Shown piece by piece: positions 42,111 to 54,835 of a DNA stretch of 64,000 bases. A model generated the notes under the pieces. That model was not told the DNA's origin and made no database searches. It worked only from the letters and a program-made list of their open reading frames with translations. The stretch comes from Sabethes cyaneus. Lineage: Eukaryota > Arthropoda > Insecta > Diptera > Culicidae. The position numbers and the translations under genes are program-made. Each line of letters starts with the position of its first letter. Position 1 is the first letter of the stretch. The stretch lies in contig NC_071354.1 of assembly GCF_943734655.1 (NCBI RefSeq), positions 37,349,347 to 37,413,346 of the forward strand. Direction: 5' to 3'.

Positions 42111-43595
42111 GACGAACACATTTGATCGTGGAGGGTACGCGCCTAGTTGCCACTCAGCGCTTCCGAGCACGGAGCGGCCGGTTCCCGAAACCCCCCACCG
42201 CAGTTGTTCGCTCTCGGTCGGTGTGGAACTCGCGCTCCCAGTCGGTCGGCAGAACTCACTCTCACAGCTTGAATGCTGACTGGTGGGATCATTCACGACA
42301 CGATCTTTTTTTTTCCTGTAAATTGTTTCAAGCATCCAAAATAATTTTTTTCCTTCATTCCAAAATTATAAGCTTTGCGTTGTTATTGAAAATAATTGTG
42401 CTTTTAAAACTGAATTAATAATTAATGGCTTTTAACATTGATCTCTACCTCTACTGAGCACTTTGAACTTCCACCAAACGAACAGCAGCGGTAAGAGCCG
42501 GTAGCCGGCAGAAGAGGTTTTTCTCGGTAGGAGTCATGTTGAGGGGAAATATGTGAGCAACTTGGCAGAGTTGCCGCAACGAGACTTCCACGAATAACAA
42601 GCGACGAACTCGATAGGTGCAGTTTTGTCATGTGCAATAGAGCTATTATAATTAAATTATTTGGTAGGCAATTGCAGGCAAGTTTCCTCATATAAAACAT
42701 AGACATATTCTTCGAACAAAGACACCACATTCAAGATGTATGAAACAAATCTTCCTACCGGGTGCTGTACATGCTATGAATTGATTACATTTCCATTTCT
42801 TCAGACTACGTGACATCAAACCGCAAGCAGTAGGTACCATTTGTTGTGAAGGTGACTGTGCCCAACGATACGTTTTGAATTTTTAATATGGAAAGAAAAT
42901 AGTTGCATTACAAAAGTTGTTCCCAACGTATATATTTACGATGCTAGAAGGTTGTCCCGGTCAATTTTATGTGGGAACTTTAAAAGAAAACATGTGCACA
43001 AAAAATTTAAGATTTTATGAAAACCATTTTGTTATTCTTGACTCAACTTGTAATAATTAGTTGTGTTTATGGCGTTGGCTCGAAACTTGTATGGTTGAGG
43101 TCATCATCTCATCACAAGCGAGCGTTAGCCTCATGTTTGGGATGCGGGATAATCTCCTGTGAGCAAAACTTTGTCATTTCCATTACGCAGTGGCAATTTC
43201 AATGTTTGATAGAAAAAACACCTGTATTTGTGACCTGCTGTACATAACATAAATATTATAAATGTGGCCACTACACGACCTTTCATAAGAATGTTTTGAC
43301 CTGGAGAAACGGAGTAGTCGTAGGATAACGAATCCTTTATTACGTATCACAAAAATACCGACTGATTAGGTTGAAAATTCCTGACTTTCGGGTGCAATTG
43401 TGTTCAAAATCAAAGTTGAAAAGTTGTACTTGAATTCGGACTTGACATAGGACATTAAATAAGACTTAAATTTGAATTGATTTGGCCTTGAAGCTTTATT
43501 TCATATTAAACTGGAAATTGGGGTTAAAATTGGATTTGGATTTTACGAAACCCAAGGTTTTTTCCCGTGTTGGGGACTTACCACCGCGACTATTA
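42111..43595. other. Gene-free stretch
   Basis: CDA2 upstream region, GC-richer to about 42300, then AT-rich DNA. No gene or repeat recognised. Confidence 0.5.
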
Positions 43596-43599
43596 TTTT

Positions 43600-43970
43600 G
43601 ATCTATTGTGGTGTATCTTCTTTTAATTTATGCCATGTCGTATCAGTGAGCTATCAAAGTTTGATGAGCCACCTCAACTACTGTCGGCATTTATCCCAGT
43701 CAGGTGATGCATTTCGTATGAAATTTATCACCTGATTAGTGCAACACAGTCGCACAACAAATGTTTGGAGGTTTCAATCTCATGATTACAAAAGCGACAG
43801 TTAGCTTCATTAAGTTTACCGATGAGTTTCAGGTGGTACTTACAGCGACAATGTCCTGTTATCAAACCGGTGTATGTGCTCAAGTCGGATTTTGAAAGGT
43901 TTAATAGTTTTTGTGATTGAAGAGCATTTGGCTCTGTTGTGGCACCGATGCACCTGCCACTATCTCATTG
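43600..43970 (-). pseudogene. LINE C-terminal zinc-knuckle region (remnant)
   Basis: Minus strand GHCRYKYHLKLIGKLNEANC followed by RFCNHEIETSKHLLCDCVAL resembles the Cys-rich tail (CRFC...E...HLLC.C) that follows RNase H in I/Loner-type LINEs. Probably the end of the LINE at 44370-46955, separated by ~400 bp of unassigned DNA. Confidence 0.65.
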
Positions 43971-44369
43971 GTAAATAGACGTCAATACAGACATGTAGGG
44001 GAATGGCTGTTACCTAGACAACAAAAACACCTTGGTGCTAGTGAAGAAAAACCAAAACAAAGTTAAAATTGCAACAAAATAAACTAAATTAATTATTTGA
44101 AGATTAAATGCTAACGTATCGTTGAGCTGTTCTAGAAAGCAGATCTACGTGCGTTAGAACAAAATTAGTCAGCGTAACCGGCAAGCGAATCAGAGGCCTT
44201 TGGCAGAAGATTCGTATAAAACTGAGCATTAGTTGCTTTTCTCGAGAAACGTTCAGGTGAAACAAGATTCCGCGGCGTGCCCGTTAGAAGATATTTCGTG
44301 AAAAACTATTCATGTAAGCGAAATTAGATTTATTAATCAAAATGTTACGAGAAAATTTATTTTAGTTTT

Positions 44370-46955
44370 AAGCTGCACAAATAAAGGCTGCTCTAAGAAT
44401 TTAGTTCGTTCACGATCCGAACAGGCTCTATAAAACATTTTGATTGCCGGGCATTCGAGGTAATATTCCAGTTAGACTGTACCTTTAGTTTTTCCCAATT
44501 CCTAAGTTCCATTTTAAGGGCACATGAAGATAGTCCAAAAAACGGTTCGGGTCCTATGAACTGCATGGATGACCCCTTCTTTGCCAATTGATCAGCAGTT
44601 TTGTTCCCTTTGATTCCGCAGTGACCAGGAACACAATATGGTCAACCTATATTGCGACAGGAAAGTTTTTCCAACAATTTTATGCATTCCCACACCAGTT
44701 TAGAAGTGTGAGTTTTTGATTTTAAAGCTGCTGCTTGACTATTCGAGCAAATACAGATATTTGCGATCGAAGTAGTTACGCTTAGGTATATGGTCTTCGT
44801 TCATTAATATTAAGGGATTTACGGAAAACTCTTTGAGAATACTCAAGTGTCCAACGAGATCACCATCGAGGAACCTCAAGGATCGCTTGAGCCTTAAAGC
44901 ACTTTTCATAGCATCCAATTGGATGAATTGATGTAGAGGAAGAAGATTGAGCAGAGCTTCTAAGGCTTTAGAGGGAGTGCTACTCATAGCTCCTGTTATG
45001 GAGATGGTAGCGAGCCTATGTAACTTGTTCAACTTAATTTGAGCCGTTTTTTGTTTTGTTTTCAGCCACCAGATAAGCGATGCATAAGTGATTCTGGGTT
45101 TAACTATTGCTGAGTATATCCAGTAAATCATATTTGGTTTAAGACCCCATTTTTTACCGAAGGGTCTTTTACAGACCAAAGAGCATTTATTGCTTTACTT
45201 GTTTGTTGTTCGATATGCGTGTTCCAACAAAGTTGTTTATCTAAAGTAGCGCCCAAATACTTGCCATCTGTAGATAGAGACAACTTAACGTCTCCTAGTT
45301 TAAAATCTGTAGAGGACACTTTGCGTCTTTTAGTAAATGGCACAATTGTTGTTTTCGTAGGATTTATGCTCAATACCTTGCTTTTGCACCATGATAATGT
45401 GAAGTTTAATGCGCTTTGCATTCTATCAGAGATGATCGTATCGTACTTTCCGCGGACTATGATTACAATATCATCGGTAAATCCGATTGTTTCAAATCCT
45501 TTATGCTCTAGTTTAACGAGAAGATCATCAACTACTAGAGGTCACAAAAGAGGGGATAAGACACCCCCTTGAGGACAGCCTTTGATAGCTATTACTTTTA
45601 CTTCTGTGTCTCCAAGATTAGCTGATATTTCTCTGTTCGATAGCATTTCCACAACCCAATCGATTATACTTACATTGAAGCCACGATTTCTCATGGCATT
45701 CTTCATCGATAGGAAAGATGCATTATCAAAAGCGCCTTTAATATCAAGAAATGACGCTAACAGAATTTCTTTGGTAGCGAAAGATTTTTCAATTTTTGTT
45801 ACAAGAGTGTGAAGAGCTGTTATCGTTGATTTGCCTGCCTGATAAGCAAATTGCTCTTTGGTTAGTGGATTTTTAGGAAGTATTTCAGATTTAACGTACT
45901 CATCGATCAATTCAATTTCAAGAAAATTGACGAGAGACTAATTGGTCTGAATGATTTGGGAGAGGACTTATCTTTTTTATTAGCTTTTGGTATAAATATT
46001 GCCCTGACTTTCCTCCACATTTTTGGAATATATCCCAATACAAAACTTGACCTAAATAATTTTTCTAAAGCGGGAATCATTACCGGTTTGCACTTTTGAA
46101 TAAGTGCCGGAAAAATTCCATCTGGACCAGGTGATTTGAATGGACTGAAAGAATCGATAGCCCATTCAATTCTAGAGTATGAGAAAATTAAGTTTGCTAA
46201 ATTTGTAGGTTATTCGCTGAACATATCTAGTGTCCTAGTAGGTTCATTTCGGACCTCTTGTTCTTCTGTAGCATTTTGCATGCTATTAAGACTTTGCACT
46301 TGATCGGTGAGTAAGAGTGATCCTGGAAAATGAGTATGCATCATTAGTTCCAGAGTTTTATTTGTGGTTTTCGTAAATTGGCCGTTGGTCTTTTTGGGGG
46401 ACCCAAGGCCATTTGAATGATCTTTCGAGAGAACTTTTTGAAGTCTTGCAGTCTCAGGAGCGCTTTCTATGTTTTCACACATATGCCTCCAATCTTTCCG
46501 CTTGGATCTTCTTATTTTTCTGTTGTAATTACTCGGGGCCTCTTTGTACTCAGACCAGTTTGACGTTGTTTTAGCACGATTGAACAGCTTCCGTGCTTAT
46601 CTTATCATTCCACCATCAGACATCTCTATTGGTCGTACGTTATTTTAGAGGACAGCTGGCAGTATAAGCTTGATTAATATTTGTTATTAGGTAATTAGAA
46701 TCATTTTCCAACTCTGGGATGGTATCTATATCATTTAAGATGGGTTTATATTGATTCATATTAGAGATATACAGATCCCAATTTGTTTTTCGGGCATCTC
46801 TGTAGGTTTCTTTGATTATATCACTAGCTGCAATTTCAAACAAAATTTGTCTATGATCAGTTAGAGAGATTTCATCTGATACATGCCAGTTTATCACACG
46901 ATCGGAAAGTATAGAACTACAGAGTGTAACATCCAAAACCTCTTCCCTTATCAAC
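44370..46955 (-). pseudogene. LINE ORF2 remnant: endonuclease end, reverse transcriptase, RNase H
   Basis: Minus strand order from 46955: endonuclease C-terminus (INWHVSDEISLTDHRQILFE), RT (SPGPDGIFPALIQKCKP, FLDIKGAFDNASF, KGCPQGGVLSPLL, then stop, FTDDIVIIVRG as the catalytic box with T for the usual A), thumb region (LSTDGKYLGATLDKQLCW), and an RNase H end (PGHCGIKGNKTADQLAKKG). RNase H after RT places it among I/Loner-type non-LTR elements. At least three frameshifts/stops; most of the endonuclease is missing at the 46955 junction. Confidence 0.88.
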
Positions 46956-47938
46956 CTTATCCCTTAGCAACCCTCAACATTTGGAGTGGCATTGCGGCCG
47001 GAACTGTCGCCCCTTATACCAGTAGCTACTGTGCAGCGTTGATTAGCCTCATGCATCTCAGTATCCTCGGAGTTTGTGTGGGATCGAGAACTTTCGCTGG
47101 ACTGTTCTGTGCAGCCCTTAACCGTCCTATCGTTGAATGCTCTTTATTTTGACCATGATTAGCCTTTTTCCGTATGTAAGCAACCCCAAATTTGTAGTCA
47201 ACTGTAAAGTTGCACTTTTCCAATGTATTCATGGAAACATTATCAACCGTCAGGATCAGTTCAACGTGATGTTGTTTAACCGTGAAATGCTTAAGGATTT
47301 CCCAAGAGTCGACTATTAATCCTTCATTTTGGCTTTATTCAAATGCAAGGATAGCTTCATTTGCATCCTATACACTACGTGGAAAGAATTCCCCTAGAAT
47401 TTCAGGCTTGGGTATATATGATTCATCCACTGCTATTAGGCATGCTTCTTCCCATGGCTTGATGCTGCGAATTGTCGCCTTTATCCAGTTCACAGTGTCT
47501 TGGTTTTTGCAGGCGATGATCATATGCCCTTGCATGAATGAACAGTTGCCGAACTTTGGTTTTATTTTCTCCTTTCTTTACTCAGCTACTTTTGTTAAGA
47601 TTGCCTTTTGGGTAGCAACTAATTGTTGGGTAGTTAGTTCGACGTTTGGAAAACCGTTAGGCAAGATTCCAATATTGGTAAAATTCAGGATGTCCTTCAG
47701 GTAGAATTCAGGAAAGCCATCTTTCTGGAGACATTGTTTAGCCTTTTCGGGGTCGAGGATTCTCCTGCATTCCTTTTCCTTGCAGCCTCCAGTCTAGACT
47801 GCACCCGTGGATTAGCATCACTGGAGTTAGATTCACTGAGCCCTGCATTTTTGCGACGTTTATTTGGATCAGGACAAACCCAAGGTTTCGTAAAACATTT
47901 GATCACTTCATTTCTTCGTTTCCTTTTCTACCGTTCTG
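46956..47938 (-). pseudogene. LINE ORF1 (Gag-like) remnant
   Basis: Minus strand frames include MIKCFTKPWVCPDPNKRRKN, a middle section readable only through several stops (KTKVRQLFIHA, KHFTVKQHHVELILTVDNVS) and NTLEKCNFTVDYKFGVAYIR. Position upstream of ORF2 on the same strand and the basic, Gag-like composition support ORF1 of a LINE. Broken. Confidence 0.6.
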
Positions 47939-47940
47939 AT

Positions 47941-48760
47941 TCAAACTTATAACAGTCTCAAACTTCGAACACTTCAGAATAAAATGCTCGTTAGTATCGT
48001 TAATATGATAAAATATTATGCTTATTGTACACCACCGTGTTCGTTAGAATGTCCTCTATCCGGTGAGGCATGACATTGAACTGTAGGACTCCTTGTAAGA
48101 AATCAGCAGGCGCTGGAAAAAAGTGAGACCTCAGATTCTAACTTCGTTCGCATACTCTTAGCGTTTCGTACAAAAGCTGTTTTTTCGTTTGCATTATTTT
48201 ACCATTGACATTTACCTTCCCACTTCGCGATTATTAGGTAAGTACAAGATATATATGTACTAAAGCATAGTTAAAGTACAATGTTTCATGGATTATTTCA
48301 AAGATAGATAAATAAAAAGTGTTCGAAGTTTGAATCACGTTTTGAGGTTTGATTCAAACTTCGAACACCCACGAATAATATCAGGTTTTTCCAGGTTTTC
48401 CTTCGGAAAAATTAATTGTCTGCGTAGCAAAGCTGGACAAAGTCAACTTGCTTTAAATGTTCGAAAATATTAGCAATTGACTATGGAAATATGGATTAAA
48501 ATTAATTAATGATTTTTTAAATCGCACTGTTAGGTGAATTTAAAAAGACAGTGTTTAGAAAAAGGACGTAATTTCACTAATTTAAGTTGAGTGACACTAA
48601 TTACATTATTACTTATCATAGTAATACAAGTGTTCGATGTCTGAGACTGCTAATGATGCTAATAAACCATTTGTGGGGGTAGAATAAAGATGTTTTCGAA
48701 CATTTTACTTTGAAAAAAGTCTCAACATAGCTTAAGTGTTCGCAGTTTGAATCAAAACGG
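47941..48760. mobile_element. 820-bp TA-flanked TIR element
   Basis: TIRs CCGTTCTGATTCAAACT and the complement of CCGTTTTGATTCAAACT, flanked by TA at 47939-47940 and 48761-48762. The word AAGTGTTCGAAGTTTGAATC or its complement recurs at about 47962, 48317, 48350, 48628 and 48735. No coding frame. Confidence 0.8.
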
Positions 48761-48762
48761 TA

Positions 48763-48927
48763 TTAGCAAATGTCAGCGTCATCAAAATTAACCAAATCGT
48801 TAAGCGGGCACCAGTCGATTTTAGAAAAAAGATTACGTAGTACATCGAGATTTGCTTTGCGGTAGTTAAATTGAAAGAAGTTCGTAGTATCTACAACACC
48901 ACCGGGGGGTAAATCCCAAATAAAATA
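48763..48927 (-). pseudogene. Jockey-like LINE endonuclease fragment (distal part)
   Basis: Minus strand IWDLPPGGVVDTTNFFQFNY followed by RKANLDVLRNLFSKIDWC resembles the end of jockey-type AP endonuclease (N[YF]xxAxxxxLxxLLxxxxW). It is the continuation of 50677-51310 across a TIR insertion. Confidence 0.7.
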
Positions 48928-48929
48928 TA

Positions 48930-50674
48930 GAGTAAGGAGGGGTAAAACTCCGATGAGGGTAAAAGTGCGATTCAATTATTTATCGGTGCAGATTCCGAGT
49001 AAATTGACTACATTGGCATAGATGGGTGACCCAGGTAGCACCAATTCGTATATCAATGTATGAAAATTATTGTAAATATCTCCTAACAAACTCGAACTCG
49101 TAACTAAAGCTGGATAAAGTGGGACCAAGTTGATTTTCTATCGTATAGAATGATAATACCTACCTACGAGCACTCGGAGTTTTCGAACGGCGGGTGCTAA
49201 GAACCATCTTTGGCGGAGTGCAAGAGAACGGTGTATGGAGGCGAAGAATGAACCACGAGCTCGCGCGTCTCTACGGCGAACCAAGTATTCAGAAAGTGGT
49301 TAAAGCTGGACGGATACGTTGGGCAGGACATGTTGCTAGAATGCCGGACAACTATCCTGCAAAAATGGTTTTCGCGTCAAATCCGGTAGGAACAAGACGA
49401 AGAGGGGCACAGCGAGCGAGGTGGCAAGACCAGGTGGAGCGAGATCTGGCGAGCACTGGGTGCCCGCGGAACTGGAGATCAGTTGCCATGGACCGAAACA
49501 GATGGAGAAATTATACTGCGCAGGCCTTGTCATAAGACGTTAGGCCAATTAAGTAAGTAAGTAAGAATGATAATAACTAATATACATACGATTTTCTGCA
49601 CAAAATCGTATAACAGTACGGAGCGACTCGCACTTAATCGGATATTATCTTATATAAATACTTATATAGTCGCAATGCTCAAAATTATTCGTAATCACGT
49701 ATATCGCCTCCAAAATAGTACGGATATATCAATTTTGCGCAGCAAATACGATTTATTAGCATGTATATCTGTACGTAATGCTGATTTTTACCTTGTTTAT
49801 ACATATGAAAATGCTAGCTGGGGACTACTTTGACAGCTTGAATCTCACGTAAACTTTGGTTGCTTACGAAGCATAGTTGCTGAGTTATGTTCAAATGTTA
49901 TTTTAGGGTGGTTTTGATGTAATTTTTCCTTATACGGCAAATACGATATCAACAGGAGGATATTACTTGTTGAAAATTTGTAGCAGCGTTTTACATCACT
50001 CACAGATCTGTTTTAAAAATCTGTTTTGTTTTTTTACGGTGAAAATAATTTACAAAATATATTTCGCTTTTCCATAATTTAATCAAACCCCGTCAAGCCC
50101 CTAGCGGGGTAAAAGTGCGATTTACGGACGGGGCAAAAGTGCGATTCATGAGCGATGCAAAATGTATAGCTAATTATATACAGCTTTAGGCTCTATATTA
50201 CAGAAACTATGAATGGAAGATCTGCAGAAAATTGTGTCCTCTACAGATGTTGGCCGAAGGAAAACAATGTTTTTCCGCTGATGAAACAAAAAACAAACGT
50301 TTCCAAAAGTTCCGATCTGACGGAGGCTGCAATACACCAGCGCAAAATAAGAAAAGTGCAAATTGAGAATATTCCTTACTGAAACATACCGCAGATTGAA
50401 GATAGTATGGTTTTGTTAGCTACTGCTGTGCCAATTTCATGAATTCGAGCTTCGCACTTTTGCCCCGCTAGTGGGGTAAAAGTACGAATCGGCACTTGAT
50501 CAGAAGAATGAACAATTTATTTTGCATAACACTATTATTCCAGATAATTTATAGTTGAATGTGGAGACATTGAGTTACTGCATCACTATAAAATATATTT
50601 TGTTGTTGGCCTTCTTTATATCTCACGAAAATTGATGACAACTTCAAACATCGCACTTATGCCCCGCCCTACTC
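48930..50674. mobile_element. 1.75-kb TA-flanked TIR element splitting a LINE endonuclease
   Basis: TIRs GAGTAAGGAGGGGTAAAA (left) and the complement of GAGTAGGGCGGGGCATAAG (right), with TA at 48928-48929 and 50675-50676. GGGG(T/C)AAAAGTGCGATT-like words occur at about 48936, 48955, 50105, 50127 and 50472, and inverted at about 50453 and 50650. Contains an unrelated LINE tail (49150-49566). No transposase. Confidence 0.8.
49150..49566 (+). pseudogene. LINE 3' end with (TAAG)n tail, nested in the TIR element
   Basis: A continuous frame encodes LRTIFGGVQENGVWRRRMNHELARLY..., RIRWAGHVARMPDN, RRRGAQRARWQDQVERDL and WRNYTAQALS-stop, the full C-terminus of the LINE family also seen at 26560-27484. 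It ends in tandem TAAG (49551-49565), a typical LINE 3' tail. Truncated at the 5' side and the best preserved of the four copies. Confidence 0.85.
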
Positions 50675-50676
50675 TA

Positions 50677-51310
50677 CAGAGCAGGATGGAATTCGTCACG
50701 AACGACAACTATATTAGGAGCTTCAGTCCTACAAAGGAAATAAATATTAACGTTTACAAGCACCAAGTCAAGGCAGCGAGATTGATAAGTAGTTACTGAA
50801 TGAAAACTATGATCACAGCAGCTGTGACTAGTTGTTAACTTTACAGACAACTTATCTTTAACTACGTCGTCATTACCAATGTTGCATTAATCTCGGTGTA
50901 AATAAAAACCGACAAAAACGAGATTCTGAATTCTAGCCAGACCCTTTCGAGAAGTTGCAAAGCGGTGCTCTTAAAAAAAATAGTTTGTCCGTTTGATATG
51001 CTTTCCCAAGCCATGTTTAAAGCAAATTGAAAATAAAATTTTATATTGTGGTTCGGTTGGTGATTTCAATTCGGTTGAGTTAGTGGTTGAAATAACATAG
51101 TTCTGAGTACATATGCCAATCCTTGCAATTAAGTCGAATAGTAAATTGTAATCGGTGCCGTAGCTCAGTTCTGGTGGAATGCAGACTTGAACAAAAAAGT
51201 AGTTCCATTTGGAGCGATTAACAGCCACGGACAATAAAAGAACTCTCAGTGTATTCGGATAAATATGCTGTTTATGGGTCGGCGGAGTCTTTGGTCTGTA
51301 TTTTTTTTTC
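50677..51310 (-). pseudogene. Jockey-like LINE endonuclease fragment (proximal part)
   Basis: Minus strand RVLLLSVAVNRSKWNYFFVQ and VCIPPELSYGTDYNLLFDLI resemble the early endonuclease region (VxxxYIPP...Y...). Before the TIR insertion a diverged stretch ending EFHPAL leads into 48927. Frame broken in places. Confidence 0.65.
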
Positions 51311-51424
51311 AAAGAACCGATATTTTATTTTAACAATCGCCGTCTTGCGATGGATCAATTCCGTGGTGTGTTTGTTGAGCAATTCATCATCCATTCTGGA
51401 ACTGTGAATTGGCCGTCTTAGCTA

Positions 51425-51757
51425 CTTACTCACTTAATCGGCCCGATGTCTTATGATAAGGTTTGTATAACCCTTTCAGGCCATAGATGCGAATTTCCTG
51501 TCCAGTATGTAGCCTTGCTGCAGGATAATTTTGCGACATTCTATTCCTGCCCAACGCATCCGTCCACCGTTAGCCACGTTCAGTATACTGGATTCGGCGG
51601 AGAGACGCACGAGTTCATGGAGCATCGTTCGAAAACTCTTAGCTTCCTCTTCGGGAAATGTCCACATTCCACACTTGCATACCTGGCCATTACCGACGTT
51701 TGAAATATTACCTCGAATCAAAACTAGTAGGTAGTTTGCAATTTCATCCAATTGCAT
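51425..51757 (-). pseudogene. LINE C-terminal remnant with TAAG-type tail
   Basis: Minus strand frame MWTFPEEEAKSFRTMLHELV...GGRMRWAGIECRK matches the NGVWRR..HEL and RWAGHV blocks. It ends near 51430 with AAGTGAGTAAGTAG, the degraded (TAAG)n tail of the same family as 49150-49566. Confidence 0.7.
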
Positions 51758-52016
51758 CCGATTTGTTTTAAGTACTGATTTATTCTAAGTACTGATTCAT
51801 TCCAGTCTAGAATTCGACTGCACTAAGTAGTACTTTTTTTTTGTTTGGCATTGGGTATGTGTTCAGGATGGCAAAGATCAACATGCAGGCAGCACAAAAG
51901 AACCTGTATAAAACTTATTATAGATAAAAGAAAAAAACTGAATGGCGCTAATGGAAATATTCACTAGCCTAGCTTACCGATGCCTTTGGGATACTACATC
52001 AGTTTTTATAGCAATA

Positions 52017-54231
52017 GGGTATGTTGCTGCTTCGTCGTAATTACCTATTCCCGTCCTATCCATGACAAATTATTAAAAATATTAGCATTTTTATGACACA
52101 CAATGCAAAACTAGTTATTCCCTGATATTTTAGTTTGTTGTCTATCATAACCGATCAATCAAAGTGAGCTGAGATCTATTCAAATGTTTTTTTTTCATTA
52201 AAGAGTTCCTAGCAGCCAAATTTCCTACGTTTTTTCATACGACGAAGGAGAAAATGTCGACTAATCGTTTTAATTTCCGTCATTCATAAATGAAAATAAC
52301 TCATGCAAGGCATTGTCGTTATTCTACGGCCAGAAAGACGTGATTTCCAACTAGAAATCGTTCCTGCTGTGAAATTAGGGTTCAATATTCCATTATTGTG
52401 CCAGTGTTTTCAAGATTCATAAATCTATCCTCAGTGCGCTGTATTTCAGTATCAAAAACAGTGAACTGTAGGCGGTCTGGGTACAAGCCCAAATTGTTGC
52501 GTTAACAAATTAACGGTACCGTGTTCTATTATGTGAAGTTCGGGTTGAAATGTGCAGTGGGTGGACGTTTGTCTAAATTTTCAGGGTCGGGTATCGGGCT
52601 TTTCAGGCGGGCAGACAGAATTGGCTGACATGCTGCACGTAGCAGTCACTTATATCTACTGCAGCAGAATAAAAATTCGTCGTCGTCGAATGATGCAAAC
52701 AGAGCCAACGAAAGCACAGGTTTGTCACGGACTCGGTTGGTGACATAAACCAGTCTGGCTGGCTGGCTGGTTGACTGGCTGCCAGCAGAGACCACTGTTG
52801 CTCACCCTACCTCATACATGCCCTGTCTCAGTGCTGTTCTTCGCCGATTGTGCCGAATGGTGCTTGTCTTTTCTTCAGCAGTGTGGTGCCGTTGGATTTA
52901 CCACGCGAAGTATAAGGTGGAGTTTGCAAAAAGGTTTCGTAACGATTTCACTTTATGCTTTTGGGTCTGATCGCAAAAAATAGGTTCGAAATAAGAAAAA
53001 AACTGTATATGAACACTGTTGCTTGTTTTGTGGTGCATGTGCCATTTATTACCGAGCTGAGGTTAAAATAGCATTCATCTGTATACAGGTATTCAAGAAT
53101 TGGCATCTTAGGAGCTGGTTTGGTATGCTGCCTTGGGAAGCTACGGCAGCTGCACATATTTTGGACGACTGCAAACTAAGCAGATGAAAATTCCTGACAG
53201 TTGGTGTTCTTGAAATACAAATCTATTTTTTTTTAGTAAAATAGAGCATTGTTTGCAAATTGGTATTAATTTCAACAAAAGACTTTATCATGTTTTATAA
53301 TCAACTTAAAACATATTTATGTTTGCTTTATAATGATTTATTTTTATATATTCTACAAGCTATATCAACTATATAATAGTATGTTTGATTTGGAATTGAC
53401 TATGAAAATTGTAATAATTTGGTTGGATCTTTTTTGTAGCTCTTTTGTCGTTTATCATTCTTTTATGTAATATGTAAATTGCTAAACAGTAATTGACGTG
53501 TTTTGCGCAATAATCTCTGAACTTAATGAAATATTCAAAACAGAGTTTTTTTTTCATTCCTGAATAGGGTTTATTTCTAATTTCCGTCGTAGTATGGAAG
53601 GCCACTCTAATTTTCATCATTTTTTAGGGGGATTTAATGAATACTCCGAAAGTGCTTGTGCTTATTTGACTCAAACACACTTACCTTCCGATCCATGCAC
53701 TTTGAATTCACTAAAAAGCGATTATTAAAGCATTTTATTGAAATTTCGCAACTGACTGTGTTTCCTAAATTCGTCGTACCGTTTTATAATCCGTCCATCA
53801 AAAATTTTCATCGTCCGAACTAAAAATCATAATAATGTTTACGAAGCTAGCGAGCGCGCATGTATTTGTGTAGGACGGCATGACAAATTTTATTGCAGAT
53901 CATGCAAGTTTTCCCGGCTGCAGAATAACGACAATGCGTTGCGTGAGTTATTTTCATTTTATGAATGACGGAAATTGAGACGATTAGTCGACATGTTCTT
54001 CTTCGTCGCACGAAAAAACGTTGGAAATTTGGCTGCTAGGAACTCTTTAATGAAAAAAAGCATTTAAATAGATCTCAGCTCACTTTGATTGATCGCGTAT
54101 GATAGTCAACAAACTGAAATATTAGGGAATAACTAATTTTGCATTGTGTGTCATAAAAACCGCTGATATTTTTAATAATTCGTGTTGGATAGGACGGGAA
54201 TAGGTGATTACAACGAAGCAGCAACATACCC
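52017..54231. mobile_element. 2.2-kb TIR element with ~330-bp inverted arms
   Basis: Arms 52017-52350 and 53905-54231 are imperfect inverted repeats over their whole length (GGGTATGTTGCTGCTTCG at the ends, then GGTCATCT-type inner blocks such as GAGCTGAGATCTATT and GTCGACTAATCG). Flanked by TA at 52015-52016 and 54232-54233. The unique centre (52400-53880) has no convincing frame. The GGGTA terminus resembles that of 12919-15486. Confidence 0.85.
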
Positions 54232-54477
54232 TATAGTCGAAAAGAATTTCTTTCAAATTTTCTTGTTTTAATTTACAGTAGGTAAACATTTCAGTATAGT
54301 GTTTTGTTAAATAATTTAATGTACTTTCATGAATTTTTCATTTCGGATTGCGGATTGGGAGAGAGGAGGCTCCCATATGAAAACAAAATTGTTGATATTA
54401 GTCTAAAGTGCAATGTTTAGAATGCAAAAAATACAAATCGATTCATCTTTCGGGTTATTGCGAAAAAAATGTTTGGA

Positions 54478-54693
54478 ACTAGCTGATTGCCTGATCTTAC
54501 TCGGGTCGCCTTTGTCTCATAGTCACTTGTACATTTGTCTTCTCCTTTTATCAACCCACCAGTGCTGATTCCCTTACATCAAAGAACATGTGTGCCAAAT
54601 TTGGTGGAGAACGGTTACGACGGTCTGGAGTTATGGTGGAACATACAAACAACAAACTCACGCTCACTTTTATATAAATAGATAGATAGATGA
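54478..54693 (-). mobile_element. Short Helitron-like element
   Basis: Minus strand starts TCATCTATCTATCTATTTAT and TATAAAAGTGAG, and ends GATCAGGCAATCAGCTAGT (CTRRT end). Shares TGTTCTTTGATGTAAGGGAA words with 27520-28515. No TIR or duplication. Confidence 0.55.
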
Positions 54694-54835
54694 GGCAAAA
54701 AATATGGTGTAAAAGGTACTACACTCAGTCCACAATAATGGGTCACACACAATAGTGGGTCATTTTAGCTTTATCTATTAATATGCATAAATATTATAAT
54801 AATTAATTGATAAAATTATTACTCATAGGTAGCAC

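Noticed and set aside
41881..42418. Overlapping frames on both strands upstream of CDA2
   Set aside because: Lie in the CDA2 promoter and 5' UTR; no domain, and no splice sites that would link them to other exons.
52552..52983. Short frames in the centre of the 2.2-kb TIR element as captured gene or transposase
   Set aside because: No catalytic motif or conserved domain; GC rise is limited and contains a CTGG microsatellite.
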